Source of the DNA: an uncultured bacterium
GTDB lineage: Bacteria; Bacillota_I; Bacilli_A; RFN20; CAG-826
Length of the DNA: 64,000 nucleotides
Direction of reading: 5' to 3'
Assembly (NCBI GenBank): GCA_949300345.1
Contig: CASGDR010000001.1
Span: 195,835 to 259,834, forward strand
The notes beneath the pieces are model-generated. The model saw only the letters and a program-made list of their open reading frames with translations. It was not told where the DNA came from and did no database searches. The first letter of the stretch is position 1, and each line of letters begins with the position of its first letter. This document shows, in pieces, positions 43,001 to 52,100 of this stretch. A program made the position numbers and the translations under genes.

Positions 43001-43090
43001 GCCAAAAAATATTTTCTGCCAAATTATCGGCCATCTAAGATGGCCGGCACTATTGATGATGGGAACCGATGGCTATATGCTTCGACCGCG

Positions 43091-43759
43091 ATGGATAAGG
43101 AAAAGAGAAAACTCACGGCGGCGATAATCGTCGCCCTACTCTTAGCTTCTGCGGCGGATACGTCTAATTCTGGTCGGTAAGTAGGCAGGCATATTCTCCG
43201 GCATGGAAACCGGGAACTTGATAACCGGAGTGATATCCTGGACCGAAGGGGATAATAGCGAGATGGCATACCGCTTCCTGGCCGTCGCGCTTTTCTTCCT
43301 GGTCTCCTTGATTTGCGAGGTCATCCGCAGGCTGCTTGAGAAGAAAAACCTTCGGGAGGACGTCTTGATGCTGGCGCTTAGCGCGTCCGCTTTGGCGCCA
43401 TCCGTCTTCATCGAGCCGTCCGGAGTAGTTCCCGCTTTCTTCCTTACAGTGTTCTGTGCGCTCCAATATTCCTGCTTCCGCAGCGTAAAGGGCTTGCCTT
43501 ATCCACCACCATGATGACCAATCTGATGACGAACTTCGCAAAAAGCATCGCCGGAGCGTTCTTTGAAAGGGACAGGAAAAGCATATTCAAGGTGTTGGAA
43601 TACTTTCTGATAGTCGCGATCTTCATCGGTGGGGTGCTCACATCGCACGCCTTCGTCGTTCAGGACTATTTCGATTCCTATTTCCTATTGATTCCGTTGG
43701 CCCTTACTTTGGTCTGCGTCCCGTTAGATCTATACGATTACGGGCATAAAGTCAAATAA
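43091..43759 (+). pseudogene. Broken DUF1275 (YoaK-like) membrane protein gene
   Basis: Three frames together read as a DUF1275 membrane protein. From the ATG at 43091 comes MDKEKRKLTAAIIVALLLAS, stopped at TAA near 43178. Then FSGMETGNLITGV (from about 43194), the family's GN-type segment, through FCALQYSCFRSVKGLPY. A last part is joined in another frame at about 43500, beginning STTMMTNLMTNFAKSI and ending YDYGHKVK at 43759. At least two frameshifts, so a pseudogene. Confidence 0.7.
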
Positions 43760-43807
43760 CAAAGGCCATCGCGGGCAAGGCTGAAGGTTTGTATTTCCTT
43801 GATTTGA

Positions 43808-43831
43808 AAAGGGCTCGCCAAAGAGCCCTTT
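43808..43831. terminator. Bidirectional terminator
   Basis: AAAGGGCTC-GCCAAA-GAGCCCTTT, a 9-bp stem with T-rich tails on both strands (TTTCTATT on plus, TTTTC on minus), between the convergent DUF1275 pseudogene and the lipoprotein gene. Confidence 0.8.
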
Positions 43832-43872
43832 CTATTCAAACTTTTGCCTGTTTATTTCGTTAAAGCCTTTAT

Positions 43873-44445
43873 TCAAAAGCCAGGGACGTTCAGATTTACA
43901 TCTCCGAAAGTGGCAACCAGGTCGTATTCGATGCCTTTGATGGTGTCAACGGCGTTTATCTGAAGCAAGGATTTGTCTTCCCCGAAAACAACGGTGCCCT
44001 TCCCATACCAATCGCCCGAGTCGAACTCATAACGCCCATCTTTGAAAGTCGCTTCCTCGTAATGCCCTTGGTAAGAAAAAACGCTGCTTCTGACGACCAC
44101 AGTATCTGGTCTCCCCATGGAAAGCATTTCCAACCTCTCGCCGGTGGACGATAATCTCCAATAGGTATTTTCATAACCGTAAGCTCCTGATTCGTCGTAG
44201 TACCAAATCTGGTAACTCCCGGATTTGTTGTCGGTTATCTTTGATAGGTTGTCGTTTTGGAACTCTATCAAATAATCGTTGCCATCGCCTTTGGCCTCGA
44301 TTGTCATGCTCGAAACATTGGCGAATCCGTCCCACCATTCCTCGGAAGTAACTTCGATTCCTTTGGGGGCGCTGCTGCAAGCAGCCAAAGTCAAAGCGCA
44401 AAGCCCGAGAAACAGCCCAGTTTTTGCTTTTTGGTGATTTTTCAT
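43873..44445 (-). CDS. Lipoprotein of unknown function
   Basis: 190 residues from the ATG at 44445 (GAGG 9 nt upstream). The signal LFLGLCALTLAAC has lipobox LAAC. The mature part is acidic and beta-rich (WWDGFANVSSMTIEAKGDGN onward), similar in style to LolA/LppX-like fold lipoproteins, but I cannot assign a family. Single gene bounded by a terminator. The ~200 nt upstream to the tRNA terminator hold no gene. Confidence 0.65.
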   Translation of the reverse strand: MKNHQKAKTGLFLGLCALTLAACSSAPKGIEVTSEEWWDGFANVSSMTIEAKGDGNDYLIEFQNDNLSKITDNKSGSYQIWYYDESGAYGYENTYWRLSSTGERLEMLSMGRPDTVVVRSSVFSYQGHYEEATFKDGRYEFDSGDWYGKGTVVFGEDKSLLQINAVDTIKGIEYDLVATFGDVNLNVPGF

Positions 44446-44645
44446 AATTCCTAACCTCTTGTAAAATTTTTCCACCCCCCCGAAGAAATCAACTTTTTTC
44501 GCATGTCGATGAAAACGCCAACTATCCGATAGGCAAGCTTTTGATCATTGAGATGGATTTCATTGAGACGGATAAGCCGACCCCAAGAATGCCTAAAATC
44601 TTGGTGCCAGGCCTTATGGCGAAAAATTCAATATTTGGATTAACG

Positions 44646-44690
44646 AAAAAAAAGTCTGCGCATCTTAGACCGGCTAAGAATGCAACAGAC
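44646..44690 (-). terminator. Terminator of the tRNA-Asp/tRNA-Phe transcript
   Basis: A long near-perfect hairpin with arms GTCTG/CAGAC, GCAT/ATGC, CTTAG/CTAAG and a 5-nt loop is followed on the minus strand by eight T. It lies just downstream of tRNA-Phe. Confidence 0.9.
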
Positions 44691-44704
44691 GTTTCTTTTT
44701 AATG

Positions 44705-44780
44705 TGGTGGCCCAAGGTGGAATCGAACCGCCGACACAGGGATTTTCAGTCCCTTGCTCTACCGACTGAGCTATCGGGCC
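44705..44780 (-). tRNA. tRNA-Phe (GAA)
   Basis: Full cloverleaf with encoded CCA. Acceptor GGCCCGA/TTGGGCC, D arm GCTC-AGTCGGTA-GAGC, anticodon stem AGGGA/TCCCT around CTGAAAA (anticodon GAA), T loop TTCGATT. The T stem GGCGG/CCACC has one C-A mismatch. Confidence 0.95.
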
Positions 44781-44784
44781 GCAC

Positions 44785-44861
44785 TGGCGGACCATACGGG
44801 ATTCGAACCCGTGGTCTCCTCCGTGACAGGGAGGCATGTTAGGCCGCTACACCAATGGTCC
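44785..44861 (-). tRNA. tRNA-Asp (GTC)
   Basis: Acceptor GGACCAT/ATGGTCC, anticodon stem CCTCC/GGAGG around CTGTCAC (anticodon GTC), T arm ACGGGTTCGAATCCCGT, encoded GCCA end. Four nt before tRNA-Phe in the same transcript. A GC-rich hairpin at 44869-44887 precedes it without a T run. Confidence 0.96.
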
Positions 44862-44916
44862 AGGCGTGCCCCGATATCATCGGGGCGAAATGGGTGGTTT
44901 GTCAAGAGCGAGTTGT

Positions 44917-45177
44917 CTACTTGCCGAAGAGTTTGCCAAAGAAACCCTTCTTCTCATACTCGCTGACTTCGGGTTCCCCTACGTCGTAGCCTTGGCCTTT
45001 GATGGCTTCGAGGACCTCTTCGAGGTCCAAGCCGTCCTCATAGACGACTTCGGTGAGGTTCTTGGAGTGGCTCGAACTGACTTTCTTGACTCCCTTGATG
45101 CGCCTGACCACGTCGTTTACGTGGGCTTCGCACATCCCGCAGTACATCCCGGTGACCGGAATATTGGCTTGTTTCAT
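44917..45177 (-). CDS. Heavy-metal-associated domain protein (CopZ-like)
   Basis: 86 residues: one HMA domain with GMYCGMCEAHV, a C-x-x-C copper site, and the fold pattern VNDVVRRIKGVKKVSSS followed by LEEVLEAIKGQGYDV, then a short basic tail. Probably a cytoplasmic copper carrier, though no copper ATPase is next to it. AAGGAATAAAAG precedes the start. Located 10 nt after rubrerythrin, so perhaps one stress operon. Confidence 0.85.
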   Translation of the reverse strand: MKQANIPVTGMYCGMCEAHVNDVVRRIKGVKKVSSSHSKNLTEVVYEDGLDLEEVLEAIKGQGYDVGEPEVSEYEKKGFFGKLFGK

Positions 45178-45187
45178 CTTTTATTCC

Positions 45188-45727
45188 TTAGTAATTGGTA
45201 GCCCTGAGTTCGAAATAGGAGCGCGGGTGGTTGCAGACCGGGCAGACTTCGGGGGCATACTTGCCGATGACCAGATGCCCGCAGTTGCGGCACTTCCAGA
45301 CGACGACGTCCTCGGAGATGAAGACCTTGCCGCCTTTGACCTTCTCAAGCAACTTGAGATAGCGTTCCTCGTGGGCCTTTTCGATGGCGCCGACCATCTC
45401 GAAGCGGAGGGCGATTTCCTCAAAGCCTTCCTTCCTGGCCACTTCGGCAAAGCCGGCATACATGTCGGTCCATTCGTAGTTCTCTCCCTCGGCGGCGTCC
45501 TTGAGATTGATTTCGGTGGTCGGGACTTCCCCGTCATGGAGGTATTTGAACCACAGCTTGGCGTGTTCCTTTTCGTTTTTCGAGGTTTCTAAGAAGAGCT
45601 CGGCGATCTGCTCATAGCCTTCCTTCTTGGCCTTTGAGGCATAGTATTCGTATTTGGTGTGGGCCTGGCTTTCGCCGGCGAAGGCCGCGAGCAGGTTGGC
45701 TTCGGTCTTGGTTCCTTTTAGATTCAT
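45188..45727 (-). CDS. Rubrerythrin
   Basis: 179 residues from the ATG at 45727 (AAAGGAGATTAT). Ferritin-like di-iron domain with [15 protein letters not shown] and [38 protein letters not shown], then a C-terminal rubredoxin-type site WKCRNCGHL...[13 protein letters not shown]. It reduces peroxide in anaerobes. A TATAAT box lies at 45750-45755 on the minus strand. Confidence 0.95.
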   Translation of the reverse strand: MNLKGTKTEANLLAAFAGESQAHTKYEYYASKAKKEGYEQIAELFLETSKNEKEHAKLWFKYLHDGEVPTTEINLKDAAEGENYEWTDMYAGFAEVARKEGFEEIALRFEMVGAIEKAHEERYLKLLEKVKGGKVFISEDVVVWKCRNCGHLVIGKYAPEVCPVCNHPRSYFELRATNY

Positions 45728-45766
45728 ATAATCTCCTTTAAACACATTGATTATACCCTTGAAACC

Positions 45767-46558
45767 CTATTTGGGCTGACTTCTTCTAACGTAGCTGATG
45801 TATTCGTAATTGTCTAGCGAGTAGGCCGTCTCCCGCATGTAGAGGTAGGTCTCATCGCGTAGCCTCTTGGCCCTTTCGGCGATGGGCAGTGTCTCATCCG
45901 GATAAATGATATTGCCCACATGGATGATGATGCGGGGCTTGCCGTTTTTGAAGACTTTCCTTCTTCTATAGGTCATGCAGATGGGGACCACCGGGGCCAA
46001 TAGCTTGCTAGGATAGACGAAGCTGCCCTCTCCAAAGGGCCTGATCCCGGTGTAATAGGGCCAGATATGGGCCTCGGGATAGATGACGATGTGGTCGCGC
46101 CTTTTATGGCGGTACTCGATGGCCTTGGTGAATTCGAGGTGCTCGCTTGGGGTCTTGGGAATGGGGATGATGCCTAGCATCTTTAATAGCCATCCCAAGC
46201 CTTTGAGACTGAGGGCCGCCCTACCGGCGAGGATGTAGGTCCTCCTTGAGCGGGTCAGCATCGCCTGGACGAAGAAACCGTCGGCTTCCTGGGTGTGGTT
46301 GCCATAAAAGAAGGCGCCCTTGCCCTTTAAGGCCTTGAGCTTTTTCTTACCTACAACCTTGGCCCCAAAGAAGATTTTGGAAATGAGATAAAGCACGGGA
46401 ACGGCAATAAGGAAATAAATAAGATAGGAAAAGAAGACGAAGATGGGGTTTGTATTTAGAAAGCGGTAGCCGCCAAGATCGCGGTCCTTAAGGGTGGAGC
46501 GGGAAAAATCATCTCTTAACGGATCATCGTAATAGACGACTTTCTTCCTTTTAGCCAT
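45767..46558 (-). CDS. 1-acyl-sn-glycerol-3-phosphate acyltransferase (PlsC-like)
   Basis: 263 residues. One N-terminal membrane helix (about 34-58), then the acyltransferase motifs YGNHTQEADGFF (H-x4-D), IPIPKTP, and IYPEAHIWPYYTG. Makes phosphatidic acid or acylates a related lipid at the membrane. Overlaps the glycosyltransferase gene by 8 nt, so part of a membrane-lipid operon. Confidence 0.88.
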   Translation of the reverse strand: MAKRKKVVYYDDPLRDDFSRSTLKDRDLGGYRFLNTNPIFVFFSYLIYFLIAVPVLYLISKIFFGAKVVGKKKLKALKGKGAFFYGNHTQEADGFFVQAMLTRSRRTYILAGRAALSLKGLGWLLKMLGIIPIPKTPSEHLEFTKAIEYRHKRRDHIVIYPEAHIWPYYTGIRPFGEGSFVYPSKLLAPVVPICMTYRRRKVFKNGKPRIIIHVGNIIYPDETLPIAERAKRLRDETYLYMRETAYSLDNYEYISYVRRSQPK

Positions 46559-47699
46559 GTTTCTTCTTTTCCACCGCTTCGAGAATCATCTTTTCCATCT
46601 GCTCCATGCAGTGGGCAAAGTCAAACTGCTTGGAGTAGTCGGCGTATTCTTTGGCGAAGGCCTCTTTCTTTTCTGGATGTTCGATATACCAGTCGATCTT
46701 GCGGCTGAGGTCCTTGTAGTCATCCTCTTTGAAAAGGTTTTCGGGATGCAGGGCGAAATACCTAGTGGCCGAGCCCTTGGCGTTATTGATCAGAGGCACC
46801 AGGCCGGTGGCGATGGCTTCAAGGCAGCTGATGGCCTCGATTTCGATCGAGGAGGTGTGAACATAAAGGTCGGACATCGAAAGGGCGTCCACTAGCGAAT
46901 CCCAATCATAGAAACGGTACTGCACCTGGCCCGGAATCAGCTTGTCGGAGAGTTTCTTCAAAGGCTTCAGGCGCGGGCCCGAACCGGCGAAAATCACCGC
47001 AATCCCGTCCTTATATTTCGATTTTGCAACGGCTTTGATGAGCAGCTTTTGGTTCTTTTCCTTGGAGTAGCGGCCCGACATCAGGATGAGGTATTTGCCC
47101 TCTAGTTCCTTGGGACGGACAACATCCCGGTGCCGGAAGACTTCCTTGACCCCGTTGGAGATGACGTGTCCTGGGGTGCTTCTTCTAATGTCTTTTTCGA
47201 AGACGTCGCGAATGAACTGGGTCGGGTAATGGATGGCGTCCACGTAGCGGAAGAGCTTATTGTAGAAATTCAGATAGACCCAGTGGTTGATGATCTTGAT
47301 GTGCTGAAAGTTGAAGAAGTGGCTGGTGACGTTTTCGGCCTGGAAATGGAAGCCGGCGGTAATCGGCTTATGCAGGTGGGTGGCCACTGCGGCGGCCTTC
47401 TTCCCCAAGGTCAACGGGGTCATGATATGGACCACGTCGGCTTCCTTGATGGCCCGCATCAAAACCAACGAATCCCCTTTGGCTAAGGCCACTTCGTTGG
47501 CCTCGACGATGAAATCGAAGATGCCGAAGGAACGGGTAGGAACCACATAGTAGTTGATTTGTCCCTTCATCGAGGCGTCGGGACAGACGATGCGAACGTC
47601 GTAGCCTTTGCCGCGCAGGTAGTTAATAAGGTTGAGGGCAGCGATGTTGGTCCCGTTGTTGGCGGCCCCTAGGACATCGGAAACAAGGGTAACGATCAT
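46551..47699 (-). CDS. Glycosyltransferase family 4, glycolipid type
   Basis: 382 residues from the ATG at 47699 (GGAGAAATAAT). GT-B fold: N-terminal VSDVLGAANNGTN, mid RYSKEKNQKLLIKAV, and the C-terminal nucleotide-sugar site SSIEIEAISCLEAIATGLVPL. Resembles diacylglycerol glucosyltransferases of Bacillota and Mollicutes. Fused operon with plsC supports glycolipid synthesis; the sugar and acceptor are inferred. Confidence 0.82.
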   Translation of the reverse strand: MIVTLVSDVLGAANNGTNIAALNLINYLRGKGYDVRIVCPDASMKGQINYYVVPTRSFGIFDFIVEANEVALAKGDSLVLMRAIKEADVVHIMTPLTLGKKAAAVATHLHKPITAGFHFQAENVTSHFFNFQHIKIINHWVYLNFYNKLFRYVDAIHYPTQFIRDVFEKDIRRSTPGHVISNGVKEVFRHRDVVRPKELEGKYLILMSGRYSKEKNQKLLIKAVAKSKYKDGIAVIFAGSGPRLKPLKKLSDKLIPGQVQYRFYDWDSLVDALSMSDLYVHTSSIEIEAISCLEAIATGLVPLINNAKGSATRYFALHPENLFKEDDYKDLSRKIDWYIEHPEKKEAFAKEYADYSKQFDFAHCMEQMEKMILEAVEKKKHG

Positions 47700-47700
47700 A

Positions 47701-48312
47701 TTATTTCTCCACGATGAAGTGGATCTTGGCATCGTGCAACCTTTGGTATTTCTTCAGTTCCCGCTTCAGGCTGCGCGATTCGAAGAAGAAACGCTCGGTC
47801 GCGGCCCAGACGAAGACCCAGGAAACGATGGAAAGTACCTCGGGCACCACGATGTTGAAGAAATCATCATCCTTCAGGAAATAGGTAGCAACGACATAGC
47901 CTGATAGGAATAGCAGTCCCATCAGGAAAAGGATCAGCACCACGATTCTGTTGCGGAAGCGGTTGTGGCGCGTTTCCAGAATCGCCCCTTCGTAGTGGCG
48001 TCGGTAAGCCCTTCTAACCCGGTCCTTCTGGGGCAGGAATTCCTCATCGATGTAGAAATCCAAGGCTACCTTCTTGGGCCTGATGGCAAAGCCGTATCCT
48101 TCCTCGATGTAGTCGAAGAGCCCCTTCTCGAGGGATAGCCCTCCGGAATAGGGAAGGAAGACCTCTCCCTGCCTTAGGTCGCAGCGCATGTGGTATAGCC
48201 CTTCCGAGTCATAGGAAAGCCCCTCTTCTTCAAGGAAGCCTTCGACCCTCTCTTGGATGTCGGAGGCCGTTTCTTTGATGCGGGAAAGCGATCCCTTCGG
48301 ATTAAGGCCCAT
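47701..48312 (-). CDS. Membrane protein, unknown, in lipid operon
   Basis: 203 residues. A soluble N-terminal region of about 110 residues is followed by two membrane helices (VVLILFLMGLLFLSGYVVA and FFNIVVPEVLSIVSWVFVWA) and a basic C-terminus. The start at 48312 is preferred over 48363 because a terminator hairpin overlaps the longer version and TGCTATAAT stands 9 nt before this ATG. No ribosome site, so the mRNA may be leaderless. Family not recognised. Confidence 0.65.
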   Translation of the reverse strand: MGLNPKGSLSRIKETASDIQERVEGFLEEEGLSYDSEGLYHMRCDLRQGEVFLPYSGGLSLEKGLFDYIEEGYGFAIRPKKVALDFYIDEEFLPQKDRVRRAYRRHYEGAILETRHNRFRNRIVVLILFLMGLLFLSGYVVATYFLKDDDFFNIVVPEVLSIVSWVFVWAATERFFFESRSLKRELKKYQRLHDAKIHFIVEK

Positions 48313-48351
48313 ACAAGTCCGATTATAGCAACGGCCTATGGCTTTGCATAG

Positions 48352-48370
48352 AAAAACGGCCATAAGGCCG
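48352..48370 (-). terminator. Terminator after the ABC transporter operon
   Basis: Minus-strand CGGCC-TTAT-GGCCG followed by TTTTT, about 90 nt after the permease stop and before the next operon's -10 box. Confidence 0.75.
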
Positions 48371-48460
48371 TGGTCTATCTTGGCAATAAGCTCTAAGATT
48401 GATACAAAATCGGATTTCGACCAAAAAATGCTACAAGAAAGAAGTCACTTTCTTATTTTA

Positions 48461-49144
48461 TTAGAAATCGACTTTCTCTAAACGTTTGGAAGATACTTTA
48501 TAAACAACTAGGTGAAGGGCGAATGAAACAACTAATGCCCCAGCTAACACGCCGAATTGGATACCGATATGGAGGTTATTGAGAAACTCTAATCCAGGAA
48601 CATAGGGTAAGGCAACGGTGAACACGCCGATATAGATAACAAATCCTAGGATGGTCAATAACGTCGATGCGACAATCGACTTTCCTTTTTTGTAATAATT
48701 GGGAAAGAATATCAAATCCGCGATGGCATAGCCGATGATGGCGATTGCAAGAAGAAGCACATAGCTATCAAGTCCTAAGCCAGGAACGATGTACTCTTCT
48801 GGATGCTCCGCTGATTGCAATATGTTCGTATTAATTATACGGGTAAGCGGATATAAAGCCGACATAATGGCAATAAAAGCCACTTGCATTAGAATGACGG
48901 TTATAATCCTTGCCATGACGATGTCCTTTTTGCGGACTGGCAGCAAGGTCGAATAAAGTAAGTCGTTGCTTTGTTGGCCCTTATTTACTCCTAAAAAGAG
49001 GACTGGATAACAAGTTAATACATAGATGAATCCGATACCCATCGGATAAGAGGGAATAAGAATCATGAAAGGGAATAAAAGGATAAAAATATAGCAAATC
49101 GGATGCATCGATAATTTTAGTTCTTTATAAATCAAAGCTTTCAT
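48461..49144 (-). CDS. ABC-2 type transporter permease
   Basis: 227 residues with about six membrane helices (ICYIFILLFPFMILIPSY, VAFIAIMSALYPL, VLLLAIAIIGYAIADLIFF and others) and an N-terminal KELKLSMHP typical of ABC-2 permeases of small exporters. Overlaps the ATPase gene by 20 nt. Substrate unknown; BcrB-like peptide or lipid export is possible. Confidence 0.82.
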   Translation of the reverse strand: MKALIYKELKLSMHPICYIFILLFPFMILIPSYPMGIGFIYVLTCYPVLFLGVNKGQQSNDLLYSTLLPVRKKDIVMARIITVILMQVAFIAIMSALYPLTRIINTNILQSAEHPEEYIVPGLGLDSYVLLLAIAIIGYAIADLIFFPNYYKKGKSIVASTLLTILGFVIYIGVFTVALPYVPGLEFLNNLHIGIQFGVLAGALVVSFALHLVVYKVSSKRLEKVDF

Positions 49145-49997
49145 GTTCCTCTTTGCTCCTTTCGATATAGACCATGATTTGTTCTAAATCTGGTTCCTGT
49201 GGTTCGATATTGTTATTAAGGAAAACCTCTTTTTTGTTAATGCAAATCAGTCCTTCAATATGATCATCAAATTCTTTATAAGCAATGTATTCATTCAATA
49301 GATCTTTATTACATGATTTATCTTTGATAAATAAATACGAATTAATGAAATCACTCTTGCTTCCTGTATAGATGATTTCTCCATCGTGAATATAAGTAAT
49401 ATCCGAAGCACATTTATCTAAATCGCTAGTTATGTGCGTAGAGAAAAGAATTGCTCTATCTTTGTTTTTAACAATTTGACGAAAGATATCCAAGATCTCA
49501 TCCCTGGAAACCGGATCAAGTCCTGAAGTTGGTTCGTCTAAAATTAATATTTCTGCATGATGAGACAAAGCGATGGCCACCGAGTATTTAACTTTCATGC
49601 CACTGCTTAGTTCCTCTAATTTCTTATCGATATTCAAATTAAATAAGCGACATGCTTCATTAAATTTTTGCTCATCGAATCTTTTATAGAATCTTTTAGT
49701 AACATTCATCAGCTGATGAATGGTTTTGTTGGGATAGTAATTAAGTTCACTTAAGGCAAAGCCAATCCTCTGCTTATTCTCCAATTCGTTTTCATTCATG
49801 TCGCTATCGAATGCAAAAACCTTCCCACTTTCATAATGAACGAGATTCATGATGCATTTTAGCGTTGTGGTTTTACCCGCACCATTACGTCCGATAAATC
49901 CCATGATTTGTCCTGGTTTCACCTCAAAAGATAGATCTTTCAAAGAAAAAGAAGGATAGGTTTTTCTGATTTTATCTATCTTCAATAAAGTACTCAT
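49125..49997 (-). CDS. ABC transporter ATP-binding protein
   Basis: 290 residues. Walker A GRNGAGKTT, signature LSSGMKVKYSVA, Walker B ILILDEPTSGLD, and a switch His (STHITS). Pairs with the following permease as a BcrA-like two-component exporter. Overlaps the AbrB-type regulator by 4 nt. Confidence 0.93.
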   Translation of the reverse strand: MSTLLKIDKIRKTYPSFSLKDLSFEVKPGQIMGFIGRNGAGKTTTLKCIMNLVHYESGKVFAFDSDMNENELENKQRIGFALSELNYYPNKTIHQLMNVTKRFYKRFDEQKFNEACRLFNLNIDKKLEELSSGMKVKYSVAIALSHHAEILILDEPTSGLDPVSRDEILDIFRQIVKNKDRAILFSTHITSDLDKCASDITYIHDGEIIYTGSKSDFINSYLFIKDKSCNKDLLNEYIAYKEFDDHIEGLICINKKEVFLNNNIEPQEPDLEQIMVYIERSKEEHESFDL

Positions 49998-50194
49998 TTC
50001 ATTTTTTCCTCCGCCAAGGAATAAAAAGCATCTGCTTTCAAAATGGTGATGCCCTTATCTTTGTCGCCTAAGACCATTAACGTTTCGCCTTCTTTGATAT
50101 CAAACATTTCCCTGGCTTCCTTTGGTATGGTGATTTGCCCTTTTGGTCCAACTTTGACACTTATAATAAACCGGTTCTGCTGTACATCTTTCAT
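49994..50194 (-). CDS. AbrB-family transcriptional regulator
   Basis: 66 residues from the ATG at 50194 (AAAGGTAAGAAT). SpoVT/AbrB swapped-hairpin domain: VKVGPKGQITIPKEAREMFDIKEGETLMVLGD. Leads the ABC operon and presumably controls it. Longer in-frame upstream starts exist but would overlap the promoter. Confidence 0.88.
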   Translation of the reverse strand: MKDVQQNRFIISVKVGPKGQITIPKEAREMFDIKEGETLMVLGDKDKGITILKADAFYSLAEEKMK

Positions 50195-50225
50195 ATTCTT
50201 ACCTTTCTTACTTTTCTTACTTAAT

Positions 50226-50254
50226 AATATAGCTAATTGCATTTGCTACAACAA
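50226..50254 (-). promoter_or_regulatory. Promoter of the AbrB-ABC operon
   Basis: Minus-strand TTGTTG (50249-50254), 17-nt spacer, TATATT (50226-50231), 32 nt before the AbrB start. It begins directly at the T run of the preceding terminator. Confidence 0.6.
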
Positions 50255-50283
50255 AAAAACAATCCTGAATGTATCAGAACTGT
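50253..50283 (-). terminator. Terminator, second copy of the tRNA-fMet terminator
   Basis: Minus-strand 9-bp stem ACAGTTCTG/CAGGATTGT with loop ATACATT, then TTTTTT. Shares its loop and layout with the terminator after tRNA-fMet; several stem positions differ yet both stems stay paired. Together with an upstream CGCAACCA (50296-50303) it forms a copy of the tRNA 3' end plus terminator. Confidence 0.75.
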
Positions 50284-50409
50284 AGTTTACATCTGTGGTT
50301 GCGCATCAATATTGATACATTTAACCCTTTTTGCAAGGGTTGCACTACAACATTGATACATTTCAGAGGGGATGGGGGAGTCGAAACATATTAAACGTCC
50401 GCCTATCGA

Positions 50410-51018
50410 TTATTCGGTCCAACGGTAATTAATCTGGTCCACGGTGAGATTCAATATGGCGAGACCGGCCCCGCATAGCTTGATTATGGCCGATTTATAC
50501 CCAACGTACTCGCAAAGGTATATGAGGCCTTCCTTGGAAAAAGCCTCAAACGCTTTGCCGAGAAGGGGGACCATCTTCCCATGTTTTTCTACATAAAATT
50601 CGGGCTCACCGATTAGGTGGTATTCGATTTTCAGCGAATCCGCTCTCGGGTGGTGGGAACGAACCGAGTCATGGCGGGCGATATCCTTTTCGAAGACAAG
50701 GAGAAGGGAATCCTTGCCGACTGTGATTCTTTCAACTTTGCAGTCATGGATATTCGGTAATGTCGGGAGGCAATCAAAGCCAAGGTGATAGATGCCTTTG
50801 GCCTCATCCAAACTATAACTGAGAAGGTCGGTTGCACTGAGGCCAAGCGCCTCGGCGTATTTGAAAAGCGTATCGACGGTGATGTCGTTCACCCCCGTTT
50901 CGACCTTAGCTAGCGTTGAATGGTCCTTGTACCCAAGCCTTGAGGCCAACTCGGATTGCGAAAGGCCGAGTTCCTTCCTTCTCTTCCTTATCGCCAGGCC
51001 AACAATAACTCTACCCAT
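50410..51018 (-). CDS. XRE-family HTH protein of RhuM islet
   Basis: 202 residues. N-terminal XRE helix-turn-helix (LAIRKRRKELGLSQSELASRLGY, then STLAKVETG) with a C-terminal domain of about 130 residues that I do not recognise. Starts 4 nt after the RhuM stop, so a two-gene operon. Probably the repressor or partner of RhuM. About 100 nt downstream hold two direct copies of ATTGATACATTT (starting near 50310 and 50353) but no gene. Confidence 0.75.
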   Translation of the reverse strand: MGRVIVGLAIRKRRKELGLSQSELASRLGYKDHSTLAKVETGVNDITVDTLFKYAEALGLSATDLLSYSLDEAKGIYHLGFDCLPTLPNIHDCKVERITVGKDSLLLVFEKDIARHDSVRSHHPRADSLKIEYHLIGEPEFYVEKHGKMVPLLGKAFEAFSKEGLIYLCEYVGYKSAIIKLCGAGLAILNLTVDQINYRWTE

Positions 51019-51022
51019 AAAA

Positions 51023-52015
51023 CTATTTCTTTTTCAGGACGTCCAGCAGTTTGCTATCCAGCTCGTATCCCATCCTGAGCTTCCGGGCATTATCATATTT
51101 CTTGTATTCCTTATGGGCTTTCTGTACCGCAAGGGCGTGTGAAATCTTGCCAGAACCCGTCAAGATATCCGCCCTTTCGAACCGCAGAAATTCGTCGAGG
51201 GCGCTCACCCAATCGCTCATATGCATAGGAATGGCGCTCTTTGCCATTCTCTCGGCATGGTCGAGGTACATGTTTACGATTTGGTTCAAGGAATCGATTT
51301 CCTCTTTAGACAAGTAATTCTTCGCGATTGTCACGTCCGACTTTTGGACATGTTCACCACTCCACGAAGTCAAACCCATGTTGCCTTTTTCGGCATCGGC
51401 CCGATGATAAACGATCTCCGCCGCGGTCTCACCGGAAATCGCGAAATGGAGCTTGTTCTGCACCCTTTTGAAGAAGCTGATGGTCTGTTCGTCGTTGGCG
51501 TTGTAATCGACGCTAGTTGAATAGATGTCGAGCACCTTTTGATAGAACCTCTTCTCGGAGGCCCGAATCGCGCGGATTCTCAAATAGAGCTCGTCAAAGT
51601 AATCTTTGCCGAATCGCTCAGGATCTTCCAAACGCCTGTCATCCATGGCGAATCCTTTCACCATGTATTCCCTAAGAACGTTGTTCGCCCAAATTCTAAA
51701 CGAGGTTGCAGCAGAGCTCTTCGCGCGCATTCCGATGGCAATAATCATTTTGAGATTATAGAGCTTGATGGTCCTTTTAACCGTCCTTGAGCCTTCATTT
51801 CGAACTAGTAAGTCAGGCTTACTGGTTGCCTCCTCGATAAGCTCGCCTTCCTTATAGATGTTTTGGATATGCATTGTAATGTTGTTTCTCGAGGTTTGAA
51901 AAAGATCAGCGAGCGCAGCTTGGGTCATCCAAATATCCTCGTCAAATAAATAGACTTCGACGTTAGAATTCCCATTAGGCGTGTTGTAAATTAAAATGTC
52001 ATTTTTGTCAGGCAT
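51023..52015 (-). CDS. RhuM-family protein
   Basis: 330 residues. The N-terminal half has the RhuM pattern: VEVYLFDEDIWMTQAALADLFQTSRNNITMHI (wHTH), then FRIWANNVLREYMVKGFAMDDRRLEDPERFG. The C-terminal half carries YRADAEK-like, NMGLTSW and KNYLSKEEIDSLN. RhuM proteins are common on genomic islands and often travel with small regulators; the biochemical role is unknown, and toxin-antitoxin or phage-defence roles have been proposed by association only. Confidence 0.85.
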   Translation of the reverse strand: MPDKNDILIYNTPNGNSNVEVYLFDEDIWMTQAALADLFQTSRNNITMHIQNIYKEGELIEEATSKPDLLVRNEGSRTVKRTIKLYNLKMIIAIGMRAKSSAATSFRIWANNVLREYMVKGFAMDDRRLEDPERFGKDYFDELYLRIRAIRASEKRFYQKVLDIYSTSVDYNANDEQTISFFKRVQNKLHFAISGETAAEIVYHRADAEKGNMGLTSWSGEHVQKSDVTIAKNYLSKEEIDSLNQIVNMYLDHAERMAKSAIPMHMSDWVSALDEFLRFERADILTGSGKISHALAVQKAHKEYKKYDNARKLRMGYELDSKLLDVLKKK

Positions 52016-52100
52016 GATTCGCGCCTTCTTGCTCTACTACAATTATACTTTGTTGGTGATTATTAATCAATATTTGTTGAAACACAAAGACGTTAGAAAT

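Noticed and set aside
44869-44887. GC-rich hairpin GCCCCGAT/ATCGGGGC before tRNA-Asp as a terminator
   Set aside because: No T run on either strand; more likely a processing or leader structure.
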